A DNA stretch of 64,000 bases from Candidatus Chryseobacterium colombiense (GTDB lineage Bacteria; Bacteroidota; Bacteroidia; Flavobacteriales; Weeksellaceae): assembly GCA_029203185.1 (NCBI GenBank), contig CP119310.1, positions 3,354,001 through 3,418,000 on the forward strand. The letters run 5' to 3'. Of the stretch, positions 1 through 8,555 are shown in pieces (the stretch's first letter is position 1; each line of letters starts with the position of its first letter). The translations under genes were made by a program, and so were the position numbers. The notes beneath the pieces are model-generated. The model searched no databases and had not been told where the DNA came from. It worked only from the letters and a program-made list of their open reading frames with translations.

Positions 1-1
1 A

Positions 2-316
2 TTTAATGGGGAGAATATTCTGATACTCCAGGATATTACGATTGATATTGTGGCAAAAACAGTGAGTGTCAACAATCAATCTGTAGATTTAACAAGAACT
101 GAATACGACTTATTGCTCTATTTTGCGGTCAATAAAAACCGGGTACTTTCCAAAGCAGCAATTGCAGAGCATTTATCAGACGAAAATATTTATCTCTATG
201 ATAATTATGATTTTATTTATGCTCATATTAAAAATTTGAAGAAAAAACTGATCAAGGCGGGGAGTGATGATTATTTAAAATCCGTTTACGGAATGGGGTA
301 TAAATTTGAAGTTTAA
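2..316 (+). CDS. OmpR-family response regulator, C-terminal part (cut by window start)
   Basis: The frame is open from the first bases of the window, so this is the 3' end of a longer gene whose receiver domain lies outside. The visible part is an OmpR/PhoB winged-helix DNA-binding domain: the TRTEYDLLLYFAVNKNRVLS segment (helix 1 and turn), a recognition-helix region ending IKNLKKKL, and the C-terminal hairpin YGMGYKFEV. The histidine kinase gene starts two bases after its stop codon, so the two form a cognate two-component pair. Likely targets are the next two genes, which share an upstream motif. A GTG at position 50 could be taken for a start, but it falls inside the domain linker and is not one. 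Confidence 0.9.
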   Translation, partial: FNGENILILQDITIDIVAKTVSVNNQSVDLTRTEYDLLLYFAVNKNRVLSKAAIAEHLSDENIYLYDNYDFIYAHIKNLKKKLIKAGSDDYLKSVYGMGYKFEV

Positions 317-317
317 A

Positions 318-1577
318 ATGAAGCTAATTCACTACATATCTAAAAGATACATCATATATTCGGCAATTATTTCCATAATTTCCATTCCATTATTTTATGT
401 TTCTTTACAGCATTTGTTGCTGGCAGATCTGGATGAAGAAATGAAGCAGCAAAAAGACTGGATTCAGACCCAATTAAAAACCGTTTCTCCAACGGCTCTT
501 ATCTCTTTTGAAAATAATATTACTGTTACTCCATCAAAAACAGTCAAAACATCGGATGTTTTATTCAATGAACCCTTATTTGTTGAAGCCGATAATGAGA
601 CGGTGATGCATCGGGTTTTGCTTTCAAATGTAACAGTTAATGGAAAAAATTATACCATCAGAATCAGGAAATCGATGATTGAAGACGAAGACCTTTTACA
701 AAATATTTTGTTACTGCAGTTTGCGTTTATTTTCATATTAATTGTCGGATTGGGATTAATCAATCTTTCCATTTCTAAAAAACTATGGTTGCCTTTCAAT
801 GATATTGTCAGAAAAATGCAAGGATATCGTGTAGATAATTCCGATGAGCTGAATTTTATGCCGACTAAAATTTTTGAGTTTAAAGATCTGGAAAACTCAA
901 TTTGTGAATTGGTCAATCGGAATAACAAATTATATAAAGCTCAAAAAGAATTTACAGAAAATGCTTCTCACGAATTGCAGACTCCTATTGCCGTTTTTTC
1001 CAGCAAATTGGAATTGCTGATGCAGACCCATCCAATTACCGAAGAACAGCTAGAGCTGATTAGTGATATTTTTTCTGTAGGAGAAAAAATGCAGAGAATT
1101 AACAGGACCTTGTTGCTGCTGGCTAAAATCGAAAACAATCAATTTCCGAATATTGAGAAAATTAAGGTGAAAAATGTTTTTAATCACATTATAGAACAAT
1201 ATCAGGATGTTTTACAGATAAAAAATATTCTGTTGGAAGTGAAGTCAAAAGATGGGACGGAGATCATTGCCAATCCAATTCTGATTGATATTCTGTTCGG
1301 AAACTTAATTTCAAATGCATTGCGATATACAAATGATAACAACCATATTAAGATAAAAATTTCAGATCAGTCTGTGGTGGTCATCAATGATGCGCAGAAA
1401 GAAACGGGGAAACTGAATGAATCTGATTTGTTTCAACGATTTAAAAAACAATCCAATGACAGTAGAAGTCTTGGTTTAGGATTGGAGATTTGTAAAAAAA
1501 TATGTAATCTGTATCAATATAAAATTTTTTACGATTTTATAGATAATCAGCATTCTTTTACCATCTCTTTTAAATAA
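318..1577 (+). CDS. Sensor histidine kinase (HisKA/HATPase), partner of the upstream regulator
   Basis: This is a membrane-bound sensor kinase of 419 residues. It has a first membrane helix (about residues 10-33), an extracytoplasmic sensor region of about 95 residues with no domain I recognise, a second helix (about 130-152), a linker, a HisKA box ENASHELQTP with phospho-acceptor His218, and an ATPase domain with N-box NLISNALRYT (about 329-338) and G-box LGLGLEI (about 385). I chose the ATG at 318, one base after the regulator's stop; a TTG at 306 would add four residues and overlap the regulator. The sensor ligand is unknown. The genes controlled are probably those at 1662 and 2979. Confidence 0.92.
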   Translation: MKLIHYISKRYIIYSAIISIISIPLFYVSLQHLLLADLDEEMKQQKDWIQTQLKTVSPTALISFENNITVTPSKTVKTSDVLFNEPLFVEADNETVMHRVLLSNVTVNGKNYTIRIRKSMIEDEDLLQNILLLQFAFIFILIVGLGLINLSISKKLWLPFNDIVRKMQGYRVDNSDELNFMPTKIFEFKDLENSICELVNRNNKLYKAQKEFTENASHELQTPIAVFSSKLELLMQTHPITEEQLELISDIFSVGEKMQRINRTLLLLAKIENNQFPNIEKIKVKNVFNHIIEQYQDVLQIKNILLEVKSKDGTEIIANPILIDILFGNLISNALRYTNDNNHIKIKISDQSVVVINDAQKETGKLNESDLFQRFKKQSNDSRSLGLGLEICKKICNLYQYKIFYDFIDNQHSFTISFK

Positions 1578-1594
1578 ATTTTTCATTCAGTTAC

Positions 1595-1632
1595 AAAATT
1601 CAATATCCCTACAGAATTGAGTTTCAATTTTA
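1595..1632 (+). promoter_or_regulatory. Shared operator plus promoter upstream of the T9SS-secreted protein (site 1)
   Basis: AAAATTCA (1595-1602) and CTACAGAATTG (1609-1619) are followed five bases later by a -7-like CAATTTTA (1625-1632). The same block recurs at 2917-2954 with 21 of 25 operator bases identical and identical spacing. No TTG lies at the usual -33 distance; the operator occupies that position, as expected for an activator-dependent promoter. The OmpR-type regulator at the window start is the obvious candidate to bind here. The alignment is seen in the sequence; the binding is inference. Confidence 0.6.
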
Positions 1633-1661
1633 AGACGTTTACTAAAAAAATAATTACTTCA

Positions 1662-2882
1662 ATGAATAGAATATTTACCCTCGTTGTATTAATAGTCACT
1701 ATTAATTTTTCAAAAGCACAGATCAGGATTTTATTTGATGCGACAAAAGCAGAAATGGCTGGTAATGCAGATTGGGTTATAGATACAGATGTATATAATC
1801 TTAAAGCAAATTCTAACGGGACTGTTACTACAGGGGGAACTCAAAGTAATCCACAACAGATCCCTACACCAGCACAGAGTGGTATTACAGGTTCTACATC
1901 AGAGACGTATTGGAGTGGTGCATTAAGTGCTTGGGCAGTCGATTTGGTAAAGTTGGGTTATAGTGTAGAAACCTTACCTTATAATGGAAAAATTACTTAC
2001 GGAGATCCGACTAATCCCCAAGACTTATCTCTTTACAAAGTTTTTATTATTGATGAGCCTAACTTAAAATTTACGACGGCAGAAGCTAATGCATTGGTGA
2101 ATTTTGTAAATTCCGGTGGCGGGTTGTTTATGATTAGTGACCATACCATGAGTGATAGAAATAATGATGGATGGGATTCACCTGCCATATGGAATGATAT
2201 TTTACAAAATAATACCGTACAGGTTAATCCTTTTGGGATTAGTTTTGATCTGGTAAACTTTTCTCAGACGACTACTAATTTTGCGGCATTGCCTGCTAAT
2301 ACAATCTTGCACGGAACAGCAGGAAACCCCATACAAATGCAATATTCGAACGGAACTTCTATGACATTGAATAAAAGTAGTAATCCGTCGGTTCAGGGGT
2401 TGGTTTTTAAAACAGGTGCTTCTACAACAGGAGTTACGGATGTAATGGTGGCAACAGCAACTTATGGTACAGGAAAAGTCGTTGCTCTAGGCGATAGTTC
2501 AGTTCCTGATGACGGAACCGGAGACCCGGGCGACAGTTTATATAATGGATATACTGGTGATGCTAATGGAAATCATAAACCATTGCTTTTAAATGCTGTC
2601 ATTTGGCTTGCCGGTGCGTCCAATCTACAAACCTCCGATTTGTATGTAGACAAGTCGATGGAAGTTTATCCCAATCCAACTTCAGACTATATTTATATTA
2701 AAGATTTACAAACTAATTTTTCAGAATATCAATACACAATCTTTGATATTTCCGGGAAGAATTTGGAAACTGGTATTCTTACTTCAAATAAAATAGATTT
2801 GCAGAAATATCCAAAAGGAACCTATATTATTTCTTTAAAGTCTAAGAAGGAGGATAGAGCATTTAAAGTTATCAGAAAGTAA
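1662..2882 (+). CDS. Secreted protein with T9SS C-terminal sorting domain and GATase-like core
   Basis: This is an exported protein of 406 residues. The ATG at 1662 gives a clean signal peptide (MNRIFTLVVLIVTINFSKAQ); a TTG at 1617 only adds a polar leader that falls in the operator. Residues of about 60-290 (DLSLYKVFIIDEPN, NSGGGLFMISDHT, GKVVALGDSS) resemble the class I glutamine-amidotransferase-like/DUF4350 fold, with no catalytic Cys visible, so it is probably a binding module. The last 80 residues are a type A sorting domain (VYPNPTSDYIYI, then KGTYIISL and a basic end), which directs type IX secretion and cell-surface attachment. It follows the two-component pair and shares an operator with the next gene, so it probably belongs to that regulon. 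Its function is unknown. Confidence 0.8.
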   Translation: MNRIFTLVVLIVTINFSKAQIRILFDATKAEMAGNADWVIDTDVYNLKANSNGTVTTGGTQSNPQQIPTPAQSGITGSTSETYWSGALSAWAVDLVKLGYSVETLPYNGKITYGDPTNPQDLSLYKVFIIDEPNLKFTTAEANALVNFVNSGGGLFMISDHTMSDRNNDGWDSPAIWNDILQNNTVQVNPFGISFDLVNFSQTTTNFAALPANTILHGTAGNPIQMQYSNGTSMTLNKSSNPSVQGLVFKTGASTTGVTDVMVATATYGTGKVVALGDSSVPDDGTGDPGDSLYNGYTGDANGNHKPLLLNAVIWLAGASNLQTSDLYVDKSMEVYPNPTSDYIYIKDLQTNFSEYQYTIFDISGKNLETGILTSNKIDLQKYPKGTYIISLKSKKEDRAFKVIRK

Positions 2883-2916
2883 TATTCAAATTTATTGTAA
2901 ATAGTTTTTTGAGGAT

Positions 2917-2954
2917 AAAATTCAGCATCTCTACAGAATCGGTTGCCAACTTTG
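2917..2954 (+). promoter_or_regulatory. Shared operator plus promoter upstream of the PepSY-like gene (site 2)
   Basis: AAAATTCA (2917-2924) and CTACAGAATCG (2931-2941) are followed after five bases by CAACTTTG (2947-2954), a near-match to the Bacteroidetes -7 element TAnnTTTG. Every spacing equals that of the block at 1595-1632, and no -33 TTG is present. This is a probable response-regulator activation site. Confidence 0.6.
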
Positions 2955-2978
2955 CAATATTAATTTAAAATATTAGAT

Positions 2979-3410
2979 ATGAAAAATTTATTATTAGCTG
3001 TTTCTTTAATTTGTGTAGGTTCATTAGCGTATTCTCAGGAGAAAAAACAAAACAAGGAGATAGAAGTTCCCAGCGCTGTTGAAAAAGCTTTTCAGAAAGC
3101 CTATCCTAATACAAAAGCAAAATGGGAAAAAGAAGCAGGAAATTATGAAGCTGGCTTTAAGTATAAAGGTCAGGAGATGAGTATTCTTTATAATGCTCAA
3201 GGAATGGTAGAGGAAAAAGAAGCTGAAATTAATATTAATCAACTTCCTGCAGGAGTTTCTACTTATATTACAAAAAATAAATTAGGCAAAATCAAAGAGG
3301 CTTCAAAAATTACTAAAGCTGACGGAACTGTAAATTATGAAGCCGAAATTGCAAGTGGTGATGCTTTATTTGATGCCAAAGGAAATTTCGTGAAGCTTCA
3401 GAAAGATTAA
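2979..3410 (+). CDS. Secreted PepSY-like domain protein
   Basis: This is a small exported protein of 143 residues with signal peptide MKNLLLAVSLICVGSLAYSQ. The rest matches the PepSY-like (PF11396-type) pattern seen in Bacteroidetes: VPSAVEKAFQKAYPNTKAKWEKE, then a beta-strand pair with YEAGFKYKGQEMSILYNAQG, then a second half-repeat VSTYITKNKLGKIKEASK with YEAEIASGDALFDAKGNFVK. Such proteins are periplasmic and are often controlled by adjacent two-component systems, where they may bind metals, peptides or proteases. The shared operator supports co-regulation with the gene at 1662. The precise role is unknown. Confidence 0.8.
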   Translation: MKNLLLAVSLICVGSLAYSQEKKQNKEIEVPSAVEKAFQKAYPNTKAKWEKEAGNYEAGFKYKGQEMSILYNAQGMVEEKEAEININQLPAGVSTYITKNKLGKIKEASKITKADGTVNYEAEIASGDALFDAKGNFVKLQKD

Positions 3411-3436
3411 GTGTATTATTAATTTGGTGTTATTTT

Positions 3437-3473
3437 AAATGGGAACAGCTATATTTAGCTTGTTTCCATTTTT
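3437..3473 (+). terminator. Rho-independent terminator after the PepSY-like gene
   Basis: AAATGGGAACA pairs with TGTTTCCATTT (one G-T pair), extended inside by GCTA/TAGC and followed by a T-rich run. Confidence 0.75.
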
Positions 3474-3744
3474 ATTTAATTAACCCTGTAAGGTACTAGA
3501 GTTCTCAACTTTTTCTACAGATAAAATAATACCCCGAAAGTTTTTTGCCGAGCTATAAGATATCATCTATACAAAATTGAAAGTTATAGGATAAAGCTTA
3601 AAACCCCTGCTTTAATTGTAGTTATTATTTCTCCTAAAAAGAAATCTCAATACTCTTAGATTAATCTTAAGATTAAAAGGGAATGTGCTGAATTAACTTT
3701 TTATAAAGTTATCTATGTAAAGAATAATTTTCGAATTGAGCATG

Positions 3745-3778
3745 AAAAAACCTCTGATACTTATTAGAACCAGAGGTT
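3745..3778 (-). terminator. Terminator of the tRNA-Glu/rpsT transcript
   Basis: Read on the minus strand, AACCTCTG pairs with CAGAGGTT and is followed by a run of T. It lies just downstream of the last tRNA-Glu. Confidence 0.7.
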
Positions 3779-3795
3779 AAACCTTGAAAGTTTTG

Positions 3796-3867
3796 TAGCC
3801 CGTAGGGGAATCGAACCCCTCTTACCAGAATGAAAATCTGAGGTCCTAACCGATAGACGAACGGGCC
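3796..3867 (-). tRNA. tRNA-Glu (UUC), copy 1
   Basis: The 72-base cloverleaf on the minus strand has acceptor stem GGCCCGT/ACGGGCT, anticodon loop TTTTCAT (anticodon TTC) between CAGA and TCTG, and T arm GGGGTTCGATTCCCC. CCA is not encoded. It is identical in its tRNA body to the copy at 3959-4030. Confidence 0.95.
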
Positions 3868-3958
3868 ATCTATATTCTGCAAATGCAGGGTTAGATTTTT
3901 GTTTTTATAAGTTTCAACTCTTATTTAATCACTAGGTTAGAATAGTAATTAAGTTTTG

Positions 3959-4030
3959 TAGCCCGTAGGGGAATCGAACCCCTCTTACCAGAATGAAAAT
4001 CTGAGGTCCTAACCGATAGACGAACGGGCC
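3959..4030 (-). tRNA. tRNA-Glu (UUC), copy 2
   Basis: The 72-base sequence is identical to copy 1, with the same ten bases (AAGTTTTGTA in plus-strand reading, overlapping its 3' end) beside it, which indicates a tandem duplication. It sits 11 bases from the 3' end of rpsT. Confidence 0.95.
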
Positions 4031-4041
4031 AACTATACTTA

Positions 4042-4296
4042 TTAAGCTAGTTTATTAACGTGCTTAGTTAATTTGCTTTTCAAGTTAGCTGCTTTGTTTT
4101 TGTGGATAATATTCTTCTTAGCTAATTTATCCAACAAAGAGATAACTTTTGGCAATTGTTCTGCAGCAGCAGCTTTATCTTCTTCATTTCTCAATACTTT
4201 CAGTGCTGTTCTAGCAGTCTTGTGGTAGTATCTGTTACGAAGTTTTCTTGCCTCGTTCTGTCTAATTCTTTTTAATGCTGATTTATGATTTGCCAT
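4042..4296 (-). CDS. rpsT: 30S ribosomal protein S20
   Basis: S20 binds 16S rRNA early in 30S assembly. At 84 residues it has the family's usual length and typical features: MANHKSALKRIRQNEARKLRNR at the N-terminus and a helical basic body ending KAANLKSKLTKHVNKLA. I chose the ATG at 4296; an upstream start at 4317 would add seven residues (MHSHLND) absent from the family and would fall inside the expected 5' leader. The gene lies between tRNA-Glu genes on the same strand. It has its own promoter, so its transcript probably reads on into the two downstream tRNAs, with tRNA processing separating them. Confidence 0.97.
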   Translation of the reverse strand: MANHKSALKRIRQNEARKLRNRYYHKTARTALKVLRNEEDKAAAAEQLPKVISLLDKLAKKNIIHKNKAANLKSKLTKHVNKLA

Positions 4297-4314
4297 ATCG
4301 TTCAAATGTGAGTG

Positions 4315-4345
4315 CAAAAGTATAAACTTTTTTTTTATCTACCAA
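4315..4345 (-). promoter_or_regulatory. Promoter of rpsT
   Basis: On the minus strand TTG (4345-4343) is followed after 20 bases by TACTTTTG (4322-4315), a full match to the Bacteroidetes -7 consensus, 18 bases upstream of the rpsT ATG. Confidence 0.7.
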
Positions 4346-4422
4346 ATTTCTTTTTAAAAAATTTAAAATATTTTTTGGTTTTTTTAATTTATCCTCTTGC
4401 GAGTTAATATTATCTTTATTTG

Positions 4423-4494
4423 TAGCCTATAGGGGAATCGAACCCCTGTTGCAAGAATGAAAATCTTGAGTCCTAACCACTAGACGAATAGGCC
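4423..4494 (-). tRNA. tRNA-Glu (UUC), divergent copy
   Basis: This 72-base tRNA has acceptor stem GGCCTAT/ATAGGCT and anticodon stem CAAGA/TCTTG around loop TTTTCAT (anticodon TTC). It has the same anticodon as the two downstream copies but differs in the acceptor, D, anticodon and variable regions, so it is an older paralogue. Confidence 0.93.
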
Positions 4495-4508
4495 AAATTT
4501 TGAGGTTG

Positions 4509-4538
4509 CAAAAGTATAAATAAACTTTTAAACTTCAA
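4509..4538 (-). promoter_or_regulatory. Consensus promoter of the divergent tRNA-Glu
   Basis: On the minus strand TTG (4538-4536), exactly 19 bases, then TACTTTTG (4516-4509) make a perfect TTG-N19-TAnnTTTG promoter. It ends 14 bases before the tRNA. Confidence 0.8.
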
Positions 4539-4553
4539 AATTATTTTTTTGAA

Positions 4554-5846
4554 CTATTTGTAAACTTTCTGAATAACAGTGTTTTTAATTCCTTTCTTCT
4601 CAAGATCTTTTTGGAGATCAATGGCTCCTTCTAAAGAATCTTCCTTTCCATAGGTATAGTAGAACACACCATTGGTTTTGGTTCTGTCTACATCTTTAAG
4701 GGACTGAAGAATGAAAGAATTGCTACTTAGCTTGTCCGGACCTGCATATAATTCAATTGTATAATATCCTGAACTTAATTTTTGATTAGGCATAAATCCG
4801 ACAGCGAATGCGTTTTTGAATCCGGCATCTTTTGCGGTTCTAAGGTTGATATCTCTGGTAGATGCCATATTGGTAACACTGTAATAATATTTGTAGACTC
4901 CTCCTTCTTTTATGGTAAGGATATAATTAAGTCCTTTTAAAGCAGGGTCACCGTCATTATATTTTACCGATGAAGTAATCAGAAGTATCCTGAAATCATT
5001 TTTCAATGCAACTTCGGCAGGTTTTTCAGGCTCAGGTTTTTTTACGATGACACCAGACGATGTTTTTCTGTCAATCGCTTTTTTGTAGTCTATGATTGCT
5101 TTGTAAATATTTTCTGCAGTTTCCTGTTGTCCTTTTTCAGAATATAAAAAAGCAGCATCATCATAATTGTTGACGAAGCCGGTTTCAATAAGTATAGAAG
5201 GCATGGCACTTCTTCTTAGGATGTGAAGGTTTTCCTGTTTTACTCCCCGTGAATATCTTCCTGTTTTAGCAAAATTGTCTTCTACAAAGGTTCCCAGGAT
5301 AAGGCTGTTTTCAAGATATTTACTTTGCTGTAATTTTAAGGCGATCAGTGATTCCGGTGAAGAAGAATCGTAAGAGGAGAATGTTTCCTTATCTTTTTCA
5401 TCAAGATAGATCACATTGTTTTCCTGTTTGGCCACTTCCAGGTTTTCTCTGTTTTGGGCAGGTCCCTGTACAAAAGTTTCTGTTCCTCTTGCGGTAGCTG
5501 TTTTACTAGGAGATGAGTTAACGTGTACAGAAATGAATAAATCTGCCTTACTTCTGTTGGCGATATTGGTTCTATCCGTTAAAGAAGGATATTCATCAAT
5601 CTTACGGGTATAAATGACTTTGAAGTCTTTATTTTTCTCAAGCATGGCTCCCAACTTAAGAACAATACCGAGTGTAACGTCTTTTTCTTGTACAAGCCCT
5701 ATATCAGAGTAATTTCTGTTGGCTCCTATATCTCCTCCGCCATGACCTGCGTCTAAGACTACGGTGAATTTTTTTTGAGCAAAGGAAAAGTTGAAAAGGA
5801 GTATCGCAAGAAATGATAAAATTATTTTAAAATTTTGTTTGTACAT
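4554..5846 (-). CDS. N-acetylmuramoyl-L-alanine amidase (Amidase_3) with C-terminal extension
   Basis: This is an exported peptidoglycan hydrolase that cuts the bond between MurNAc and the stem peptide. Its 430 residues begin with a signal peptide (to about residue 24) and continue with the zinc-amidase domain (27-255): LDAGHGG with His35, Glu54 in VQEKD, ISVHVNSS with His108, and the catalytic Glu in LIETGFVNN. A linker leads to about 150 residues of low-recognition C-terminal sequence with two similar segments (YYSVTNMASTRDIN... and FYYTYGKEDSLEGA...), the second SPOR-like in pattern (LQKDLEKKGIKNTVIQKVYK), which could bind glycan. It is transcribed divergently from the lptD-like gene 53 bases away, linking two envelope functions. 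Confidence 0.9.
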   Translation of the reverse strand: MYKQNFKIILSFLAILLFNFSFAQKKFTVVLDAGHGGGDIGANRNYSDIGLVQEKDVTLGIVLKLGAMLEKNKDFKVIYTRKIDEYPSLTDRTNIANRSKADLFISVHVNSSPSKTATARGTETFVQGPAQNRENLEVAKQENNVIYLDEKDKETFSSYDSSSPESLIALKLQQSKYLENSLILGTFVEDNFAKTGRYSRGVKQENLHILRRSAMPSILIETGFVNNYDDAAFLYSEKGQQETAENIYKAIIDYKKAIDRKTSSGVIVKKPEPEKPAEVALKNDFRILLITSSVKYNDGDPALKGLNYILTIKEGGVYKYYYSVTNMASTRDINLRTAKDAGFKNAFAVGFMPNQKLSSGYYTIELYAGPDKLSSNSFILQSLKDVDRTKTNGVFYYTYGKEDSLEGAIDLQKDLEKKGIKNTVIQKVYK

Positions 5847-5899
5847 CTTACAGTTTTAAAAATTATATTAATTTTGGACCTTAATTATATAACATAAAA

Positions 5900-8488
5900 T
5901 TGGCCAAAACCGTCTCCAAAAATATATTACAAATTTTAATTATCCTAATTTTTAACAATTTTTTAGCACAGAAAACGCCTGAAAAGTTGCCTAAAAGTGT
6001 GGTTAATGATACTATTATCCAAAAGGATACCATTGTTGTAAAAAAAGAGTCTTTAGATGATGTTCTGAGAACAAAAGCTGATGAAGAGAGATCAGATCCT
6101 CAGAATAAAATGACATATCTGTTGAGAAATGCTCAGGTAAAGTATCAGGATATGCAGATCGATGCAGATTATATTTCGATAGATCATAATAGAAGTTTGA
6201 TTTACGCAAGAGGAAAACAGGATGCTTCCGGAAAGATTATAGAAAATGTAATCACCAATCAAGGAGGTAAAAAATATGAGACAACAGAATTTAGCTACAA
6301 TACTAAAACGAAGCAGGCCATTGCTTATAATGCGCGTACTGAGGAAAGTGGAGGAGTGATCATTGCACAGAAGACAAAGAAGTACAGTGATACTGTATTC
6401 GCCATGAAGAACGGAGATTATACTACCGATGACTATTTTATTAAGAAAAAAGATACTTTGCCCGATTATAAAATGAGGGCTTCCAATATTAAATTAATTA
6501 AAACCAAAACAAATTCCCAGATTGTAACGGGGCCGATCAGAATGTATATTGAAGAAATTCCGACTCCACTCATCATGCCTTTTGCCATCCTTCCTTTTTC
6601 CTCTAAAAGAGCTGCCGGAATTTTAATTCCCAGTTTTGGAGAGCGACAGGATGTGGGGTTCTTTTTAAATGGTATCGGATATTATCAGCCTATCGGAGAG
6701 CATTTCGATCTCAAAGTTTTAGCGGATATTTATACAAAAGGGAGCTGGAATTTACGTCCCGAAATGCACTATTTAAAAAAATACAGGTATTCGGGAAGCT
6801 TTTCGGCGGACATAGGAAAGACGATCAGAGGGATAAAAGGATTGGATAATTATAGTGAAACAGGGACTTACAGAATTGCCTGGACGCATACTCAAGATAC
6901 AAAAGCAAATCCGTTCTTAACATTTTCTGCTTCTGTCAATGCAACCAGCCAGACATTCTATAATAATACGGTAAACAATAATTATATCATGGATCAGAGT
7001 GTGTTGAGAACCCAGCAGAACTCTACATTAACGCTTACCAAGAGATTCCTTACTTTACCCATTACGATTACGGGAACAGCTTCTTATTCTCAGAACTTTG
7101 CTACAGGGCTTTCGGATTTAAGGCTTCCTCAAATGAACGTAGCTGTAAATCAGTTTTACTTATTTAAGTCAAAGACGGGAACGAGAAGCGGACTTCTTGA
7201 AAATGTTACCGTGAATACAAGTTTGAACCTTAATAATTATGTTCAGACAAATAGTGGAGAGTTGTTTAAAAAAGCGATGTGGGATAAATTGCAGACCGGA
7301 GTAAAGAATAATATTACTCTGGGTACGAATACCACATTTGCAAGATTTTTTACTTTCAGCTTAGGTGCTAATATTGATAATGCCTTAACCACTAAAACAG
7401 TAACGAAGTATTATGATCCTATAGAGAATGCAGTGGTCAATCAAATGAATAATAAAATTGCAGGATATTCTACTTTCTCTACCACTGCAAGTATTCAGAC
7501 TACATTATACGGTCAGGCGAACTTTAAAAAAGGATCGACTATTGAAGCGATAAGACACATGGTAACGCCAAGTATCGGATTTACTTATTCTCCTGATTTC
7601 GGAGATGCAAAATTCGGGTATTATAAAAATTATTATACGGCGAATGGTGCTCTTACTCCATATTCTATTTTTGAAAATAACGGGATTATAGGATCTCCGA
7701 CAACCGGAATGGTAGGAGCGCTTACTTTTAGTATCGGAAACAATCTTGAAATGAAGGTGAAATCAAAAAGTGATTCCACCGGAGTGAAAAAGGTTAAAAT
7801 CTTCGAATCATTAAGTCTTAACGGGAATTATAACTTTGCAGCGAAAGATCACCCTTGGTCTATAATGACGATCAACGGACAATCATCTTTTTTTAATAAC
7901 AAGCTTACAGTAAATACGAGTTTATCATTAGACCCTTATAGAATTGCATTTGCTCCGGGAGAAGAAACGGGGGTAAGAACTGAAGAATTCGGACATTTTA
8001 GTGTTCAGGGATTCGGTGTACAGATGTCTTATCCTTTAAGCAGTGAAATTTTTGGTGAAAAAGTAGACTATCCTAAAAAATATCCAACCAAAGGGGAAAT
8101 CCGAAATGAGGTCTATTATTTTGATGATGATAATTACGCTCATTTTGATCAGGCCTGGACATTGAATGTAAGTACTAACTATCAATATTCAAAAGGATTG
8201 TCTAGAACTCCGACTAAAATGGCATCTTTGGGACTGGATGGTAGTATTAAATTAACACCATATTGGAACATTACCGGAAGTACACATTACGATTTGGTAA
8301 CTAAAGATTTGGCTTTGACACGTATTGGCTTTTCAAGGGATCAGAGAAGTTTTACTATCAATTTTAACTGGGTTCCTTTTGGACGCTATAAGGTATATGA
8401 CTTCTTTATCGGGATAAAAGCCAACATTTTAAGTGATGCATTGAAGTATAAAGACAGAAGCTTTACGCAGCCTAATGCACCTTTCTAA
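5900..8488 (+). CDS. lptD: LptD-like outer-membrane LPS assembly protein
   Basis: This is a large outer-membrane protein of 862 residues, predicted to insert lipopolysaccharide into the outer leaflet. It has a signal peptide (about residues 1-24, ending NNFLAQ), a low-complexity segment, an OstA-like jelly-roll domain at about 70-230 (VKYQDMQIDADYISIDHNRSLIYARG, NGDYTTDDYFIKKKD, RMYIEEIPTPLIMPFAILPF) and then about 600 residues of amphipathic strands forming the barrel, including SKRAAGILIPSFGERQDVGFFLNGIGYYQPIG. The start is a TTG at 5900; no ATG precedes the signal peptide and an in-frame stop lies 16 bases upstream. A TAATTTTG -7-like box lies just before it. The assignment to the Bacteroidetes LptD family rests on domain order and motifs. 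Confidence 0.85.
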   Translation: MAKTVSKNILQILIILIFNNFLAQKTPEKLPKSVVNDTIIQKDTIVVKKESLDDVLRTKADEERSDPQNKMTYLLRNAQVKYQDMQIDADYISIDHNRSLIYARGKQDASGKIIENVITNQGGKKYETTEFSYNTKTKQAIAYNARTEESGGVIIAQKTKKYSDTVFAMKNGDYTTDDYFIKKKDTLPDYKMRASNIKLIKTKTNSQIVTGPIRMYIEEIPTPLIMPFAILPFSSKRAAGILIPSFGERQDVGFFLNGIGYYQPIGEHFDLKVLADIYTKGSWNLRPEMHYLKKYRYSGSFSADIGKTIRGIKGLDNYSETGTYRIAWTHTQDTKANPFLTFSASVNATSQTFYNNTVNNNYIMDQSVLRTQQNSTLTLTKRFLTLPITITGTASYSQNFATGLSDLRLPQMNVAVNQFYLFKSKTGTRSGLLENVTVNTSLNLNNYVQTNSGELFKKAMWDKLQTGVKNNITLGTNTTFARFFTFSLGANIDNALTTKTVTKYYDPIENAVVNQMNNKIAGYSTFSTTASIQTTLYGQANFKKGSTIEAIRHMVTPSIGFTYSPDFGDAKFGYYKNYYTANGALTPYSIFENNGIIGSPTTGMVGALTFSIGNNLEMKVKSKSDSTGVKKVKIFESLSLNGNYNFAAKDHPWSIMTINGQSSFFNNKLTVNTSLSLDPYRIAFAPGEETGVRTEEFGHFSVQGFGVQMSYPLSSEIFGEKVDYPKKYPTKGEIRNEVYYFDDDNYAHFDQAWTLNVSTNYQYSKGLSRTPTKMASLGLDGSIKLTPYWNITGSTHYDLVTKDLALTRIGFSRDQRSFTINFNWVPFGRYKVYDFFIGIKANILSDALKYKDRSFTQPNAPF

Positions 8489-8555
8489 CATAGAAGTGAT
8501 ATTGAAGGATAGAAATAGAATATAAATTTTATATTTGCACCCAAAATAAATTCTA

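Larger units (their letters stand above)
3411..3795. other. Intergenic region between convergent transcription units
   Basis: This stretch has no plausible gene. It holds the plus-strand terminator at 3437-3473, the minus-strand terminator at 3745-3778 and about 270 bases between them in which I see no ORF, repeat or RNA gene. Confidence 0.6.

Noticed and set aside
1617..1661. Upstream TTG start for the T9SS-secreted protein
   Set aside because: It would place a polar 15-residue stretch before the signal peptide and start inside the operator; the ATG at 1662 fits better.
5847..5899. Full promoter for the lptD-like gene in the divergent gap
   Set aside because: TAATTTTG matches the -7 element but the base triplet at -33 is CTT; reported only in the gene entry.
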